From: Shewanella colwelliana ATCC 39565
Lineage (GTDB): Bacteria > Pseudomonadota > Gammaproteobacteria > Enterobacterales > Shewanellaceae
NCBI RefSeq assembly: GCF_000518705.1
Contig: NZ_JAEC01000008.1
Location: 124,001 to 188,000 of the forward strand
Direction of reading: 5' to 3'
DNA length: 64,000 bases
In this document: in pieces, positions 8,787-16,760 of the stretch
Layout: each line of letters begins with the position of its first letter
Numbering within the stretch: the stretch's first letter is position 1
Notes under the pieces: generated by a model
The model's input: only the letters and a program-made list of their open reading frames with translations
Databases searched by the model: none
What the model was told of the DNA's origin: nothing
Position numbers and translations under genes: made by a program

Positions 8787-10373
8787 TTAAAGTTGTGCAT
8801 AGCGTGCATGTTTTAAAAACATGTACGCGGTTTTAAGAGGCTCATCGGATTCATCTACACCTCGATACCAACGCACTTCAATACCTAGGTAATTTGCCCA
8901 AGCAATACCCCTCTTAAAATCTTTCCATTTATTATTTTTAGCACAGGATTCAACATACTGATTTACCAGTTTATATTGACTATTACCTGCTGAGTATTTT
9001 CCACTTTCGAATGCTTTCAAATAGAAAGGGAATGCGAGGTCATCTTCTTCCCGTCGATAGTGATACGTTGCCCATATCCAGTTAGTTACCCAGTCGAGGT
9101 AACACTCGAGGTTAGCTTCATTAACTTGTTTTATATACTGTTTAATATCACGAGGGAGAGTATTACCATTTTTTCGCAGCGCTAGACCTTCCAATAAAAG
9201 CTCTAAAAACAATTTTGGAGCCATAGCTATCGTATTGTCTTTGGCTTGCTCTAGTAGAGGGGATAAAGCAAATGGATTCATTCTCTGTAAAAAAAATCGT
9301 AAATCTTTTCGGTTGAAACCACTGTTATATCTTTCTCTAAATTTAGCATCTATAGCTCTTGAACCTTGTATCATATGTTCTGATTGCAACTGCCAGAATT
9401 CTTGTGTGTTCTCGTACCAAATCCTATCAATGATGGCTGTTTTTGGGATGTTATTGACGGCGATAGCTTTTGATAAGCTAGCTTTAAAACTCTGGTGAAC
9501 TTTGCTTAATCGACGGTCTTGCCTTCTAAGTTGCATGGTGATGTCGACAATAAAATCCCTTCCAAACTGTCGTTCCAGCTCAATAAAAATAGAGGTGGAA
9601 AACCTCGCAATGAACAATATGGTTTTGAAATTTTGTTGTGTTTTAGCATCAACAACCACTTTGTACATTGTCGATTTTGTTTGCTCCATTGCAACTATCG
9701 AGTCATTGATATTTTGTAATAGATTTGGCCAGCTAGGTGTGTTTTTTCCATTTGCCCAGCGAGAAGCATTTTCAAGATTTTGAGATAAACGATAATTGTC
9801 TATAGAGCCAAAATCAGGGAAATGGAAATGTGTTTGATTGGTTTCGCAAACGGTATACATCCATTTCATTGCTTTGGCCAGGGGCCATTGAGTCGACTGA
9901 TTAGTAAAATCGGGAAGCCACCAATAGGTATCAGAAGGGCTTATAAGGTTAGATGCTGACAGATTAAATTTTAAAGCATTTTTTTGATACGAAAGAATTG
10001 TGCGATCAACTAACTTAGTCCTGATTAACCACTTCACCGCTTCAGGCTTTGATAGAAATGTACCGTCACCTCTTACAAGATCTTTGTATTGATTTAATAC
10101 ATCTTCAATAGAGTCCATACAAACATTGGTGACTCTAGAATCAGCTGTCGCTTTTTGGATAAATGCTGCTAATAAATTTAATAAGTCGATCAAGTTATTT
10201 TCCAGCTCACTTTCTTCTTTTGCTAAGCGTCTAAGCTGTGTTTGGATTTTCTTCTTAGTTTTTTCATCTTCGATTACACCAGTGCTGTCATTCTTTTGAG
10301 GCAACACTCCAGCGTGGTCTAGAAGTGCCTTTGTAATGTCTCCAAGGCTGGGCAACTGTGGTCTTATCATCAT
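8787..10373 (-). CDS. Hypothetical protein, 528 aa, island cargo
   Basis: Not recognised. A large, mostly alpha-helical soluble protein. Residues 1-120 include a charged, coiled-coil-like stretch (KKKIQTQLRRLAKEESEL) and a Leu-rich helix; the middle is rich in Trp/Phe (SDTYWWLPDF, WPLAKAMKWMY); the C-terminal third has repeated aromatic helices (WVTNWIWATYHYRREEDD) that could be TPR-like. There is no Walker, nuclease or HTH motif that I can see. Two ATGs begin the frame (10373, 10370) with no clear ribosome site. A 51-residue Gly-rich peptide gene lies 62 bases upstream on the same strand, with a terminator-like hairpin between. Its position between two restriction loci suggests defence, which is inference. 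Confidence 0.7.
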   Translation of the reverse strand: MMIRPQLPSLGDITKALLDHAGVLPQKNDSTGVIEDEKTKKKIQTQLRRLAKEESELENNLIDLLNLLAAFIQKATADSRVTNVCMDSIEDVLNQYKDLVRGDGTFLSKPEAVKWLIRTKLVDRTILSYQKNALKFNLSASNLISPSDTYWWLPDFTNQSTQWPLAKAMKWMYTVCETNQTHFHFPDFGSIDNYRLSQNLENASRWANGKNTPSWPNLLQNINDSIVAMEQTKSTMYKVVVDAKTQQNFKTILFIARFSTSIFIELERQFGRDFIVDITMQLRRQDRRLSKVHQSFKASLSKAIAVNNIPKTAIIDRIWYENTQEFWQLQSEHMIQGSRAIDAKFRERYNSGFNRKDLRFFLQRMNPFALSPLLEQAKDNTIAMAPKLFLELLLEGLALRKNGNTLPRDIKQYIKQVNEANLECYLDWVTNWIWATYHYRREEDDLAFPFYLKAFESGKYSAGNSQYKLVNQYVESCAKNNKWKDFKRGIAWANYLGIEVRWYRGVDESDEPLKTAYMFLKHARYAQL

Positions 10374-10393
10374 GATTTTTATTTATATTGGTT

Positions 10394-10421
10394 AAAAAGG
10401 TAGCTTTCATTAAAGCTACCT
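10394..10421 (-). terminator. Terminator/attenuator between the Gly-rich peptide gene and the 528-aa gene
   Basis: On the minus strand, AGGTAGCTTT-AATG-AAAGCTACCT is followed by TTTT: a 10-base perfect stem with a U-run. It lies 15 bases after the Gly-rich ORF stop and 20 bases before the 528-aa start, so the downstream gene would be expressed at a reduced level or have its own promoter. Confidence 0.75.
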
Positions 10422-10435
10422 CATTTAAGTGGATA

Positions 10436-10591
10436 TTACTTGCCTTTAGCCGGTGCATTACCTCTTAGGCCACCAGATTTACCACCAGTAGTGCTCGGCC
10501 AGTTACCACCTGGTCCAGGGTGGCTTGAAGGGCCACGTCCACCACTTTTTGCTCCGCCATTACCTGATTGTCCGTTATTACCTTTCGCCAT
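10436..10591 (-). CDS. Small Gly/Ser/Asn-rich peptide, 51 aa
   Basis: A 51-residue frame beginning MAKGNNGQSGNGGAKSGG and ending GNAPAKGK. About a third is glycine and the net charge is strongly positive; it has no hydrophobic core, so it should be unstructured. A strong ribosome site (AAGGAGA, 8 bases before ATG) and a 9-base hairpin 30 bases farther upstream (10622-10651) support real expression. A terminator follows directly. It may be co-transcribed with the 528-aa gene. No family is recognised. Confidence 0.65.
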   Translation of the reverse strand: MAKGNNGQSGNGGAKSGGRGPSSHPGPGGNWPSTTGGKSGGLRGNAPAKGK

Positions 10592-10621
10592 GATACATCT
10601 CCTTTAGATCTTGTTAAATTT

Positions 10622-10651
10622 GAAGAGCATTAGCGTATGCCCATGCTCTTC
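10622..10651 (-). promoter_or_regulatory. 5' UTR hairpin upstream of the Gly-rich peptide gene
   Basis: GAAGAGCAT / ATGCTCTTC is a perfect 9-base inverted repeat with a 12-base loop, 31 bases before the ATG at 10591 on the minus strand. It could stabilise the short mRNA or be an operator. Confidence 0.45.
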
Positions 10652-11119
10652 GTTGAGTACATGGTTAAAGTTACTCTTACAGTAAATGAAAGGCTTCCTG
10701 CATTTTGGCTACGGTAATTTTTTGCGGTTTAATTGGATATCACCGAGCTTAAAGTACATCTACATATCTCAACATTGGGACTTAACCTTATAAGCTAATT
10801 GGATTTTATAGCCTGTTATAACGAATGTTGACAGGTTCGGTTCAGTTTGCTGAGGAAAATCATCTGGTTAGCTCGATGACCAGTAGCTTTATTAGGCTGA
10901 TTAGTTAATCGCATGCATAACGTCCTTGTTTGAGGAACAAGGCGTTCATCATATTCATTCTTATCTTTCTGACGACCATGATAATCACATATGGTATTTG
11001 GCTAACAGCTACCCAGAAGCAAGCTGGCGAGAGAGGCCTTTAGCTTCACCTTCTGCTTTTATAGGTCGGTGATAAAATAATTTGGAATTATTTCTATTTA
11101 CTTCTGTATGCTTATTGCC
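10652..11119. other. Intergenic region with hairpins, no recognised gene
   Basis: There is no credible reading frame on either strand. It holds a hairpin at 10919-10946 (AACG-CCTTGTT / AACAAGG-CGTT) and ends in a strong plus-strand terminator at 11120-11156, though no plus-strand gene precedes that terminator. A non-coding RNA or a decayed gene is possible. Confidence 0.45.
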
Positions 11120-11156
11120 AACAGCTAGCAATTGTGTAAATTGCTAGCTGTTTTTA
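11120..11156 (+). terminator. Strong rho-independent terminator
   Basis: AACAGCTAGCAATT / AATTGCTAGCTGTT, a perfect 14-base stem with a 5-base loop, then TTT. It is oriented for a plus-strand transcript, yet no coding gene lies upstream on that strand for over 2 kb. Confidence 0.8.
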
Positions 11157-11195
11157 GTACGAGTTGAGTAACTCTAAAGCAAGTTAGGACCCTTT

Positions 11196-11633
11196 ATGCA
11201 TGTCAAAATGAGAGAAAATTTTGGAAAGTTCATTGGTGAAATAAGTACTATTGCAGAGGATACAAGCCAAGAGCATATAGATGAGTTGAAAAAGGGGAGC
11301 GCTAGGGCAATAGATGCTGAACTTGTTGAAGACAGATATGCCTCTGATGCTGATTTTTCTTTTATCGTTGAAGAGATGCAAAAGCTCGAGCAAAATGAGA
11401 AGCTGTTGTTTGAAAGGACGAGTTTTGAACAGATTATGGCTGAATGGGAGTTTTCCGGTATTTCAGATGGGACAGCTATAGTTGTTTTGACATTCTTAGA
11501 GCATAGTGGTCTATTCCCTTTAGTTTTTAGGACGTTAAGTTATTTGGGGAGGGAAGGTGATCAGGACAAGTTTGATTTGGTGGACTTAATGGGACATCGA
11601 AAACTAGATCGGCATTTTTTTTGCTGGAGATGA
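11196..11633 (+). CDS. Hypothetical protein, 145 aa (possible 3' frameshift)
   Basis: Not recognised. Soluble, acidic, mostly helical. The ATG at 11196 follows a moderate ribosome site (TAGGAC). The frame closes just after a run of eight T (about 11615-11622). Dropping one T continues the frame as HFFAGDEIYRRTSSSN-stop, which looks more natural than the annotated end HFFCWR, so the true product may be a few residues longer. It precedes the type I R-M operon by about 110 bases on the same strand but is separated from it by a palindromic region. Confidence 0.55.
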   Translation: MHVKMRENFGKFIGEISTIAEDTSQEHIDELKKGSARAIDAELVEDRYASDADFSFIVEEMQKLEQNEKLLFERTSFEQIMAEWEFSGISDGTAIVVLTFLEHSGLFPLVFRTLSYLGREGDQDKFDLVDLMGHRKLDRHFFCWR

Positions 11634-11694
11634 AATCTACAGGCGAACATCTAGCAGCAATTGAGAACCAAATGAGTTAATCATTTTAGCAATT

Positions 11695-11735
11695 AGTGTA
11701 CACTCCAAGTAAGCAAAGTACCTTAGTTTACTTGG
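11695..11735. promoter_or_regulatory. Operator-like palindromes just upstream of the R-M/DarTG operon
   Basis: A perfect 10-base palindrome AGTGTACACT (11695-11704) abuts an inverted repeat CCAAGTAA (11705-11712) / TTACTTGG (11728-11735). The second arm ends 6 bases before the hsdM1 ATG, overlapping where the ribosome site should be. It could be a repressor operator or an mRNA hairpin limiting translation of the operon. Confidence 0.5.
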
Positions 11736-11741
11736 ATTTAC

Positions 11742-13241
11742 ATGACACTAATACAACTCAAAGACTTAGAAGCGCACCTTTGGCATGCGGCCCATATAAT
11801 CACCGGTCCAATTGATGCTTCAGACTACAAAACCTACATCTTCCCAATCCTATTCTTTAAGCGTATCTGTGATGTTTACGATGAAGAGTTCGAAGAGGCG
11901 ATGGAGCAAGTGGGTGACGAAGAGCTTGCTAAAGGCGACATGTTCCACCGCATTCAAATTCCACCAGCATGCCATTGGAGAGATGTGTTCGCTGATACTA
12001 AAGATATCGGCCAAGCGCTGAAGGACTCTTTCCGTGGTATTGAGCTAGCTAACCCCCAGCTACATGGTATTTTTGGTGACGCGAGTTGGACCAACAAAGA
12101 GCGTCTATCAGATGAACTGCTATCGACACTACTCAACCATTTCAACAAGGTTAACCTTGGCGTATCGAGTGTGCGTAATGATGATATGGGTCGTGCTTAT
12201 GAATACCTCATCAAGCGCTTTGCTGATAAAGCAAACAAGAAAGCAGGTGAGTTCTATACGCCACGTACCATTGTTCGTCTTATGGTCAATATTCTAGACC
12301 CACAAGCGAATGAAAGTGTTTATGACCCGGCTTGTGGTACAGGCGGTATGCTGCTTGAAACCATTCACCATGTTAAAGAGAACGGTGGTGACCCACGTCT
12401 CCTTAAAATCAAAGGTCAAGAGAAGAACCTAACCACCGAAGCCATTGCTCGCATGAACTTGTTCCTACACGGGCAAGAAGACTTTGAAATCGTTCGTGGT
12501 GATACACTTCGTGATCCTAAGTTTCTGAAAAATGACCAACTAGAAAACTTTGACTGCGTAATCGCAAACCCACCATTTAGCTTAAAAGAGTGGGGTTATG
12601 ACTATTGGACAAGTGATCCATACGGTCGTGCAAGCTTTGGCTTAGCACCAAAAACCAACGGGGATTTCGCTTGGGTGCAGCATATGTTTGCTTCATTGAA
12701 TGATAAAGGGCGCATGGCGGTAGTACTGCCACATGGCGTGCTTTTCCGTGGCGGAGCAGAGGGTAAAATCAGAACCAAGCTATTAAAAGAAAACCGCATC
12801 GTGGCGGTAATCGGCGTGGCATCAAACCTGTTCTACGGCACAGGTATCCCGGCTTGTATTCTCGTGTTGCGTAAAGCCAGGCCAGAAGAGCATAAAGACC
12901 ATGTTCTGATAGTGAATGCGGAAGAGTTCTTCACTAAAGGCCGAGCGCAAAACACCTTGTCAGAGCCTCAAGCTGATGAAATCTATGACATCTATCAGAA
13001 TATGCGCACCAAAGGGCCCAAGGCTGATGACATTGAAGGTGTCGCACGTTGGGTGCCACATAGCGAGATTGAAGAGAACGATTTCAATTTGAACATTGCT
13101 CGTTATGTGCAAAAGCCTTTGGAAGAAGAAACGATAACTGTTGAAGAAGCCTTAAAAGACTTTCAACACAAATTGGCTGCATTGGATATAGCAGAGCAAG
13201 AGCTTGAAGCCTTGCTGATAAAAGAGGGATTTGAAATATGA
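11742..13241 (+). CDS. hsdM: Type I restriction-modification methyltransferase subunit HsdM, copy 1
   Basis: N6-adenine methyltransferase subunit, 499 residues. The N-terminal HsdM_N helical domain (LEAHLWHAAHIITG, ASDYKTYIFPILFFKR) covers residues 1 to about 145. The SAM-binding motif DPACGTGGML is at residues 195-204 and the catalytic NPPF at 276-279, typical of N6-methyl-adenine enzymes. The C-terminus has the helical tail that contacts HsdS. It is the first gene of an eight-gene run; its stop overlaps the next start (13238). The operon contains a second, clearly homologous HsdM of identical length (14113-15612), which is unusual because type I methylases normally have two identical M chains. 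Confidence 0.93.
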   Translation: MTLIQLKDLEAHLWHAAHIITGPIDASDYKTYIFPILFFKRICDVYDEEFEEAMEQVGDEELAKGDMFHRIQIPPACHWRDVFADTKDIGQALKDSFRGIELANPQLHGIFGDASWTNKERLSDELLSTLLNHFNKVNLGVSSVRNDDMGRAYEYLIKRFADKANKKAGEFYTPRTIVRLMVNILDPQANESVYDPACGTGGMLLETIHHVKENGGDPRLLKIKGQEKNLTTEAIARMNLFLHGQEDFEIVRGDTLRDPKFLKNDQLENFDCVIANPPFSLKEWGYDYWTSDPYGRASFGLAPKTNGDFAWVQHMFASLNDKGRMAVVLPHGVLFRGGAEGKIRTKLLKENRIVAVIGVASNLFYGTGIPACILVLRKARPEEHKDHVLIVNAEEFFTKGRAQNTLSEPQADEIYDIYQNMRTKGPKADDIEGVARWVPHSEIEENDFNLNIARYVQKPLEEETITVEEALKDFQHKLAALDIAEQELEALLIKEGFEI

Positions 13242-14125
13242 CACTAGATAAAGCCTTATCACTTGAAACAAATACCCTAGTTACGGCAAGTAAAGCTGAT
13301 GAACTGTATAAAAAGAGTATTTTTTCCAAATTCCAATTCGAATGTCCAGATCCAAAATGCGATGCGCAAGTAACTTGTGCGAACTTGGACAAGAAAAAGG
13401 AAAAACGTAAACGTGACCCTTATTTTAAGGTCGTTGGTTCGCATTCAGAAAAGTGTCTAATTGCAGAAGATCAAGAAGAGGTAGGTAAAACTAAGCGAAA
13501 GGTTGGTGACATCTATAGTGATAGTGATGAGTATTTTGATAATGCAGTCCGCTTTAATCTTCAAGAACCAAGTACCGCAAAGCCAGTAGGTGATGTCCCA
13601 GAAACTTCTGACGGAGATGGACGTTTAGTACGCCCTAAACCACGCGATGAGGATGAGCATCAAAAACGAAAAATTCAAAGAAGCAAAACATTAAGTTCTA
13701 TGGTGGATGCTTATCAGAAAGGTGAAAACTTTGATGTGCAGCTTCCTGGTGTGGGACTTATTAAGTTACAAGATTTATTCGTTGAGCTTGATGGTGATCA
13801 AATTAGCGATTTTGAGGACGAGTACAGAGTCTACTTTGCAAAAGCATACATCAATAAGCGTGATGGAGGAGACTTCTCTGTAAACTACCTTACTCATATT
13901 AAAGATGATGAAGCTGAAAAAAAGCTGTCATTTTTACTCACTAATGATGTTGTAAATGACTATCCACTAAAAAAATATCAGCGTTCAGCATTAGAGAAGT
14001 TAGCAAATAATTATCAGAAGACAATATACATTTTGTCTGAAACAGGCCCATTTATTAATAATCGCAATAGTGAATATGCCAACTTTTGGATTGAAAGCCT
14101 TATGTTTATGGAATGTCGATTTTGA
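13238..14125 (+). CDS. Cys-rich orphan protein inside the type I R-M operon, 295 aa
   Basis: Not recognised. The start overlaps the hsdM1 stop by 4 bases and the end overlaps the hsdM2 start by 13, so translation is coupled on both sides. Residues 33-75 hold a zinc-ribbon-like set (ECPDPKCDAQVTC ... GSHSEKC) somewhat like the CoiA N-terminal finger. Residues 75-150 are charged and low-complexity. Residues 150-295 form a mixed domain (GVGLIKLQDLFVELDGD, YRVYFAKAYINKRDGGDF) ending in a region that may bind ligand (KTIYILSETGPFINN). It could be an adaptor or regulator of the two-HsdM enzyme. This is inference from tight coupling only. Confidence 0.75.
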   Translation: MTLDKALSLETNTLVTASKADELYKKSIFSKFQFECPDPKCDAQVTCANLDKKKEKRKRDPYFKVVGSHSEKCLIAEDQEEVGKTKRKVGDIYSDSDEYFDNAVRFNLQEPSTAKPVGDVPETSDGDGRLVRPKPRDEDEHQKRKIQRSKTLSSMVDAYQKGENFDVQLPGVGLIKLQDLFVELDGDQISDFEDEYRVYFAKAYINKRDGGDFSVNYLTHIKDDEAEKKLSFLLTNDVVNDYPLKKYQRSALEKLANNYQKTIYILSETGPFINNRNSEYANFWIESLMFMECRF

Positions 14126-15612
14126 GTAATGCAAAACTAGAAGATCTACTTTGGGGCGCAGCAGAGTTTCTGCGTGGGCAAATTGATGCCTCAGACTACA
14201 AGCAATACGTGTTCCCATTGCTATTTTTCAAACGTCTGTCAGATGTTTACCTAGAAGAGTTTAACGAAGCCTTAGAACTGCACGAAGGTGATGCAGAATA
14301 CGCTGCGATGTCTATGTTCCACCGTTTTGATATCCCAGAAGAAGCAAGCTGGGAGAAGGTACGTAATACCAGCAAAGACATTGGCGAAGCCATTCAAAAC
14401 GCACTTCGTGTGATTGAGGCAAAGAATGAACGACTACATGGTGTATTTGGTGATGCCCAGTGGACCAATAAAGAGCGTCTACCAGATCACCTACTCGCTG
14501 ACCTTATTCAACATTTCAGCAAAATTCCATTGGGGATTAAGTCAGTTGCTCAAGATGACTTGGGTGAAGCTTACGAGTACCTAATTAAAAAGTTTGCTGA
14601 TGATTCTGGTCATACAGCTGCAGAGTTCTATACCAACCGAACCGTAGTGCATTTAATGACTCGCATCATGCAGTTAAAGCCTGGTGAAACGGCTTATGAC
14701 CCAACCTGTGGTACGGGCGGTATGCTGCTTAACGCAGTAATGGATTTACGTTCGCAAGGAGAAGAGTGGAGGTCGGTTCATTTACATGGTCAAGAGGTTA
14801 ACCTACTGACTTCTGCAATTGCACGTATGAACATGTTTCTGCATGACATCGAAGAGTTCGATGTTATGCGTGGCGATACCTTAGGCGACCCGAAGTTTAT
14901 TGAGAACGACCAACTCAAACAGTTCGATGTTATTTTCGCTAACCCGCCGTACTCCATCAAAAAGTGGAATCGTGAAAAGTTTGCAGCGGACCCGTATGGC
15001 CGCAATATGTACGGCGTGCCACCGCAAGGTTGTGCTGATTACGGCTTCTATACCCATATCATCAAAAGTTTAAAACCCGATACCGGCCGTGCGGCCATGC
15101 TCTGGCCGCATGGTGTGCTGTTCCGTGACTCTGAGCATGCGATCCGTAAAAAGGTGATTGAATCTGACATCATCGAAGCAGTGATCGGGTTAGGAAAGAA
15201 CCTATTCTATAACTCACCTATGGAGTCGTGCGTGGTCGTACTTAACTGCAATAAGCCAGTTGAGCGTAAAAACAAGATTCTCTTCATCAATGGTGTAGAA
15301 CATGTTACCCGAGAGCGTACACACAGCCATTTATCTGAGGAAGACTTAGCGGTGTTGTGTGAAGCTTACAGTAACCCTGAAGCTCAAAGTGACATAGCAG
15401 TATTGGCAAGTCTCGACCTCATTAGGGAAAACCTCTACAACCTTTCGATTCCATTGTATGTACAAGCTAAAGGCAATGGCGATGAATATGATGTTGAGCA
15501 TTGTATTGAGGAGTGGAAAGTAACTCGTATTCAGCTACAAAAGCAGACAAATAAACTACTTCAAAGCCTTGAAGAGCTTGGTTACGACATCGAAAACGAG
15601 GTGGCAAAGTAA
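14113..15612 (+). CDS. hsdM: Type I restriction-modification methyltransferase subunit HsdM, copy 2
   Basis: Second HsdM, 499 residues, with the same domain order as copy 1: HsdM_N (LEDLLWGAAEFLRGQIDASDY), the SAM motif DPTCGTGGML near residue 200 and catalytic NPPY near 280. The two copies share many identical blocks (ASDYK, FGDA-WTNKERL, GEFY/AEFYT-RT) but differ throughout, so they are paralogues and not a recent duplication. The start at 14113 overlaps the preceding gene. It is followed at once by hsdS (0 bases). Because it is adjacent to hsdS, it is the likelier standard partner; copy 1 may form a heterodimer with it. Both retain the catalytic motifs. Confidence 0.93.
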   Translation: MSILSNAKLEDLLWGAAEFLRGQIDASDYKQYVFPLLFFKRLSDVYLEEFNEALELHEGDAEYAAMSMFHRFDIPEEASWEKVRNTSKDIGEAIQNALRVIEAKNERLHGVFGDAQWTNKERLPDHLLADLIQHFSKIPLGIKSVAQDDLGEAYEYLIKKFADDSGHTAAEFYTNRTVVHLMTRIMQLKPGETAYDPTCGTGGMLLNAVMDLRSQGEEWRSVHLHGQEVNLLTSAIARMNMFLHDIEEFDVMRGDTLGDPKFIENDQLKQFDVIFANPPYSIKKWNREKFAADPYGRNMYGVPPQGCADYGFYTHIIKSLKPDTGRAAMLWPHGVLFRDSEHAIRKKVIESDIIEAVIGLGKNLFYNSPMESCVVVLNCNKPVERKNKILFINGVEHVTRERTHSHLSEEDLAVLCEAYSNPEAQSDIAVLASLDLIRENLYNLSIPLYVQAKGNGDEYDVEHCIEEWKVTRIQLQKQTNKLLQSLEELGYDIENEVAK

Positions 15613-16758
15613 ATGACTGTTCAAAATTTACCGAAAGGTTGGAAATTGATTAAGTTTGGCGATGTTGCCGAACATATATCTGTAAGAGTGAATCCTACGG
15701 CTGGTGATGAGAAAAACTATATTGGTTTGGAGCACTTAGATAGTGGTTATTTACAAGTTAAGCGCTGGGGAAGTGAGGTCGTACTGAAGGGGCAAAAACT
15801 TGAAATGAAAAAAGGCGATATTCTATTCGCAAAACGGAACGCCTATCTGAAGCGTGTAGCATTAGCCCCGTTTGATGGGATATTTTCTGCTCACGGTATG
15901 GTTATTCGACCATTAGGTGGTGATGTTCTCCCCGAATATCTACCTTACTTCATGCAGTCGGATGCGTTTATGGATCGTGCAGTGTCCATATCTGAGGGCT
16001 CTCTATCTCCTACGATTAAATGGAATACCTTGGCAAGGCAATTATTCGCTCTTCCTTCACTAGAAGAACAGAAAAAGCTACTTCTTACTTTGGAAAAACT
16101 TGATCAGGTATTGGAGTTAAAAAAGAATCTTCAGAGTTCGGTTTTGGATCTTAAAAGAATTTTTATTTCTAAGTTTTTTTCAAAAAAATTCTCAGAGAGT
16201 CATGGTGCTGAAAAAGTTACTTTTTCAAAAACATTGGATATTGTGAGTGGGCAAGTTGACCCAACTTCTGAAGAGTACAAGCATTTTCCGCATATAGCAC
16301 CGGATAATATGGAGAAAAGACTAGCAATTCTTTTACCTTATAACACTGCGGAAGTAGATAATGTCAAAAGTGGTAAGTACCTATTTGACGAAGAGCACGT
16401 CCTCTATAGCAAAATTCGTCCTAATTTAAGGAAGGTCGTATTCCCTAGGATAAAAGGTGTATGTAGCGCGGATGTATATCCGTTGAAAGGAAAATGCGGA
16501 CTTCAAACTGACTATCTATTTTATCTATTGCAATCTGAACATTTTAATAAGTATGCAATAGGAACATCAATGCGAACTGGTATGCCTAAGATCAATCGCC
16601 AGGATTTGTGTGCTTACTCGTTTTACCTCCCTAATAAGGAATTGCAGTGTTTAATAGTTAAAAGGCTAAAAGCACTAGATGGAGAGTATTCAGAAATTAC
16701 AAAGGCATTGACTAGCGCATACAATTTGAAAAATGCATATTTAAATATGGTGAGATAG
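15613..16758 (+). CDS. hsdS: Type I restriction specificity subunit HsdS
   Basis: DNA-recognition subunit, 381 residues. It shows the two-TRD layout: TRD1 (residues 1 to about 150), a first conserved helical spacer with LPSLEEQKKLLLTLEKLDQ near 153-172, TRD2 (about 195-345), and a second spacer (LPNKELQCLIVKRLKALDGE) near 347-366. Phrases such as GDILFAKRNAYLKRVALAPFDG and EHVLYSKIRPNLRKVVFP are typical of TRDs. The target sequence cannot be read from the protein. It begins directly after hsdM2 and is 2 bases from hsdR. AT content is higher in the TRDs than in hsdM/hsdR, usual for this fast-changing subunit. Confidence 0.93.
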   Translation: MTVQNLPKGWKLIKFGDVAEHISVRVNPTAGDEKNYIGLEHLDSGYLQVKRWGSEVVLKGQKLEMKKGDILFAKRNAYLKRVALAPFDGIFSAHGMVIRPLGGDVLPEYLPYFMQSDAFMDRAVSISEGSLSPTIKWNTLARQLFALPSLEEQKKLLLTLEKLDQVLELKKNLQSSVLDLKRIFISKFFSKKFSESHGAEKVTFSKTLDIVSGQVDPTSEEYKHFPHIAPDNMEKRLAILLPYNTAEVDNVKSGKYLFDEEHVLYSKIRPNLRKVVFPRIKGVCSADVYPLKGKCGLQTDYLFYLLQSEHFNKYAIGTSMRTGMPKINRQDLCAYSFYLPNKELQCLIVKRLKALDGEYSEITKALTSAYNLKNAYLNMVR

Positions 16759-16760
16759 GT

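Noticed and set aside
10919-10946. Possible third attC-like site (GCATAACG...GGCGTT)
   Set aside because: Too short (about 36 bases) and without proper boxes; kept only as a hairpin.
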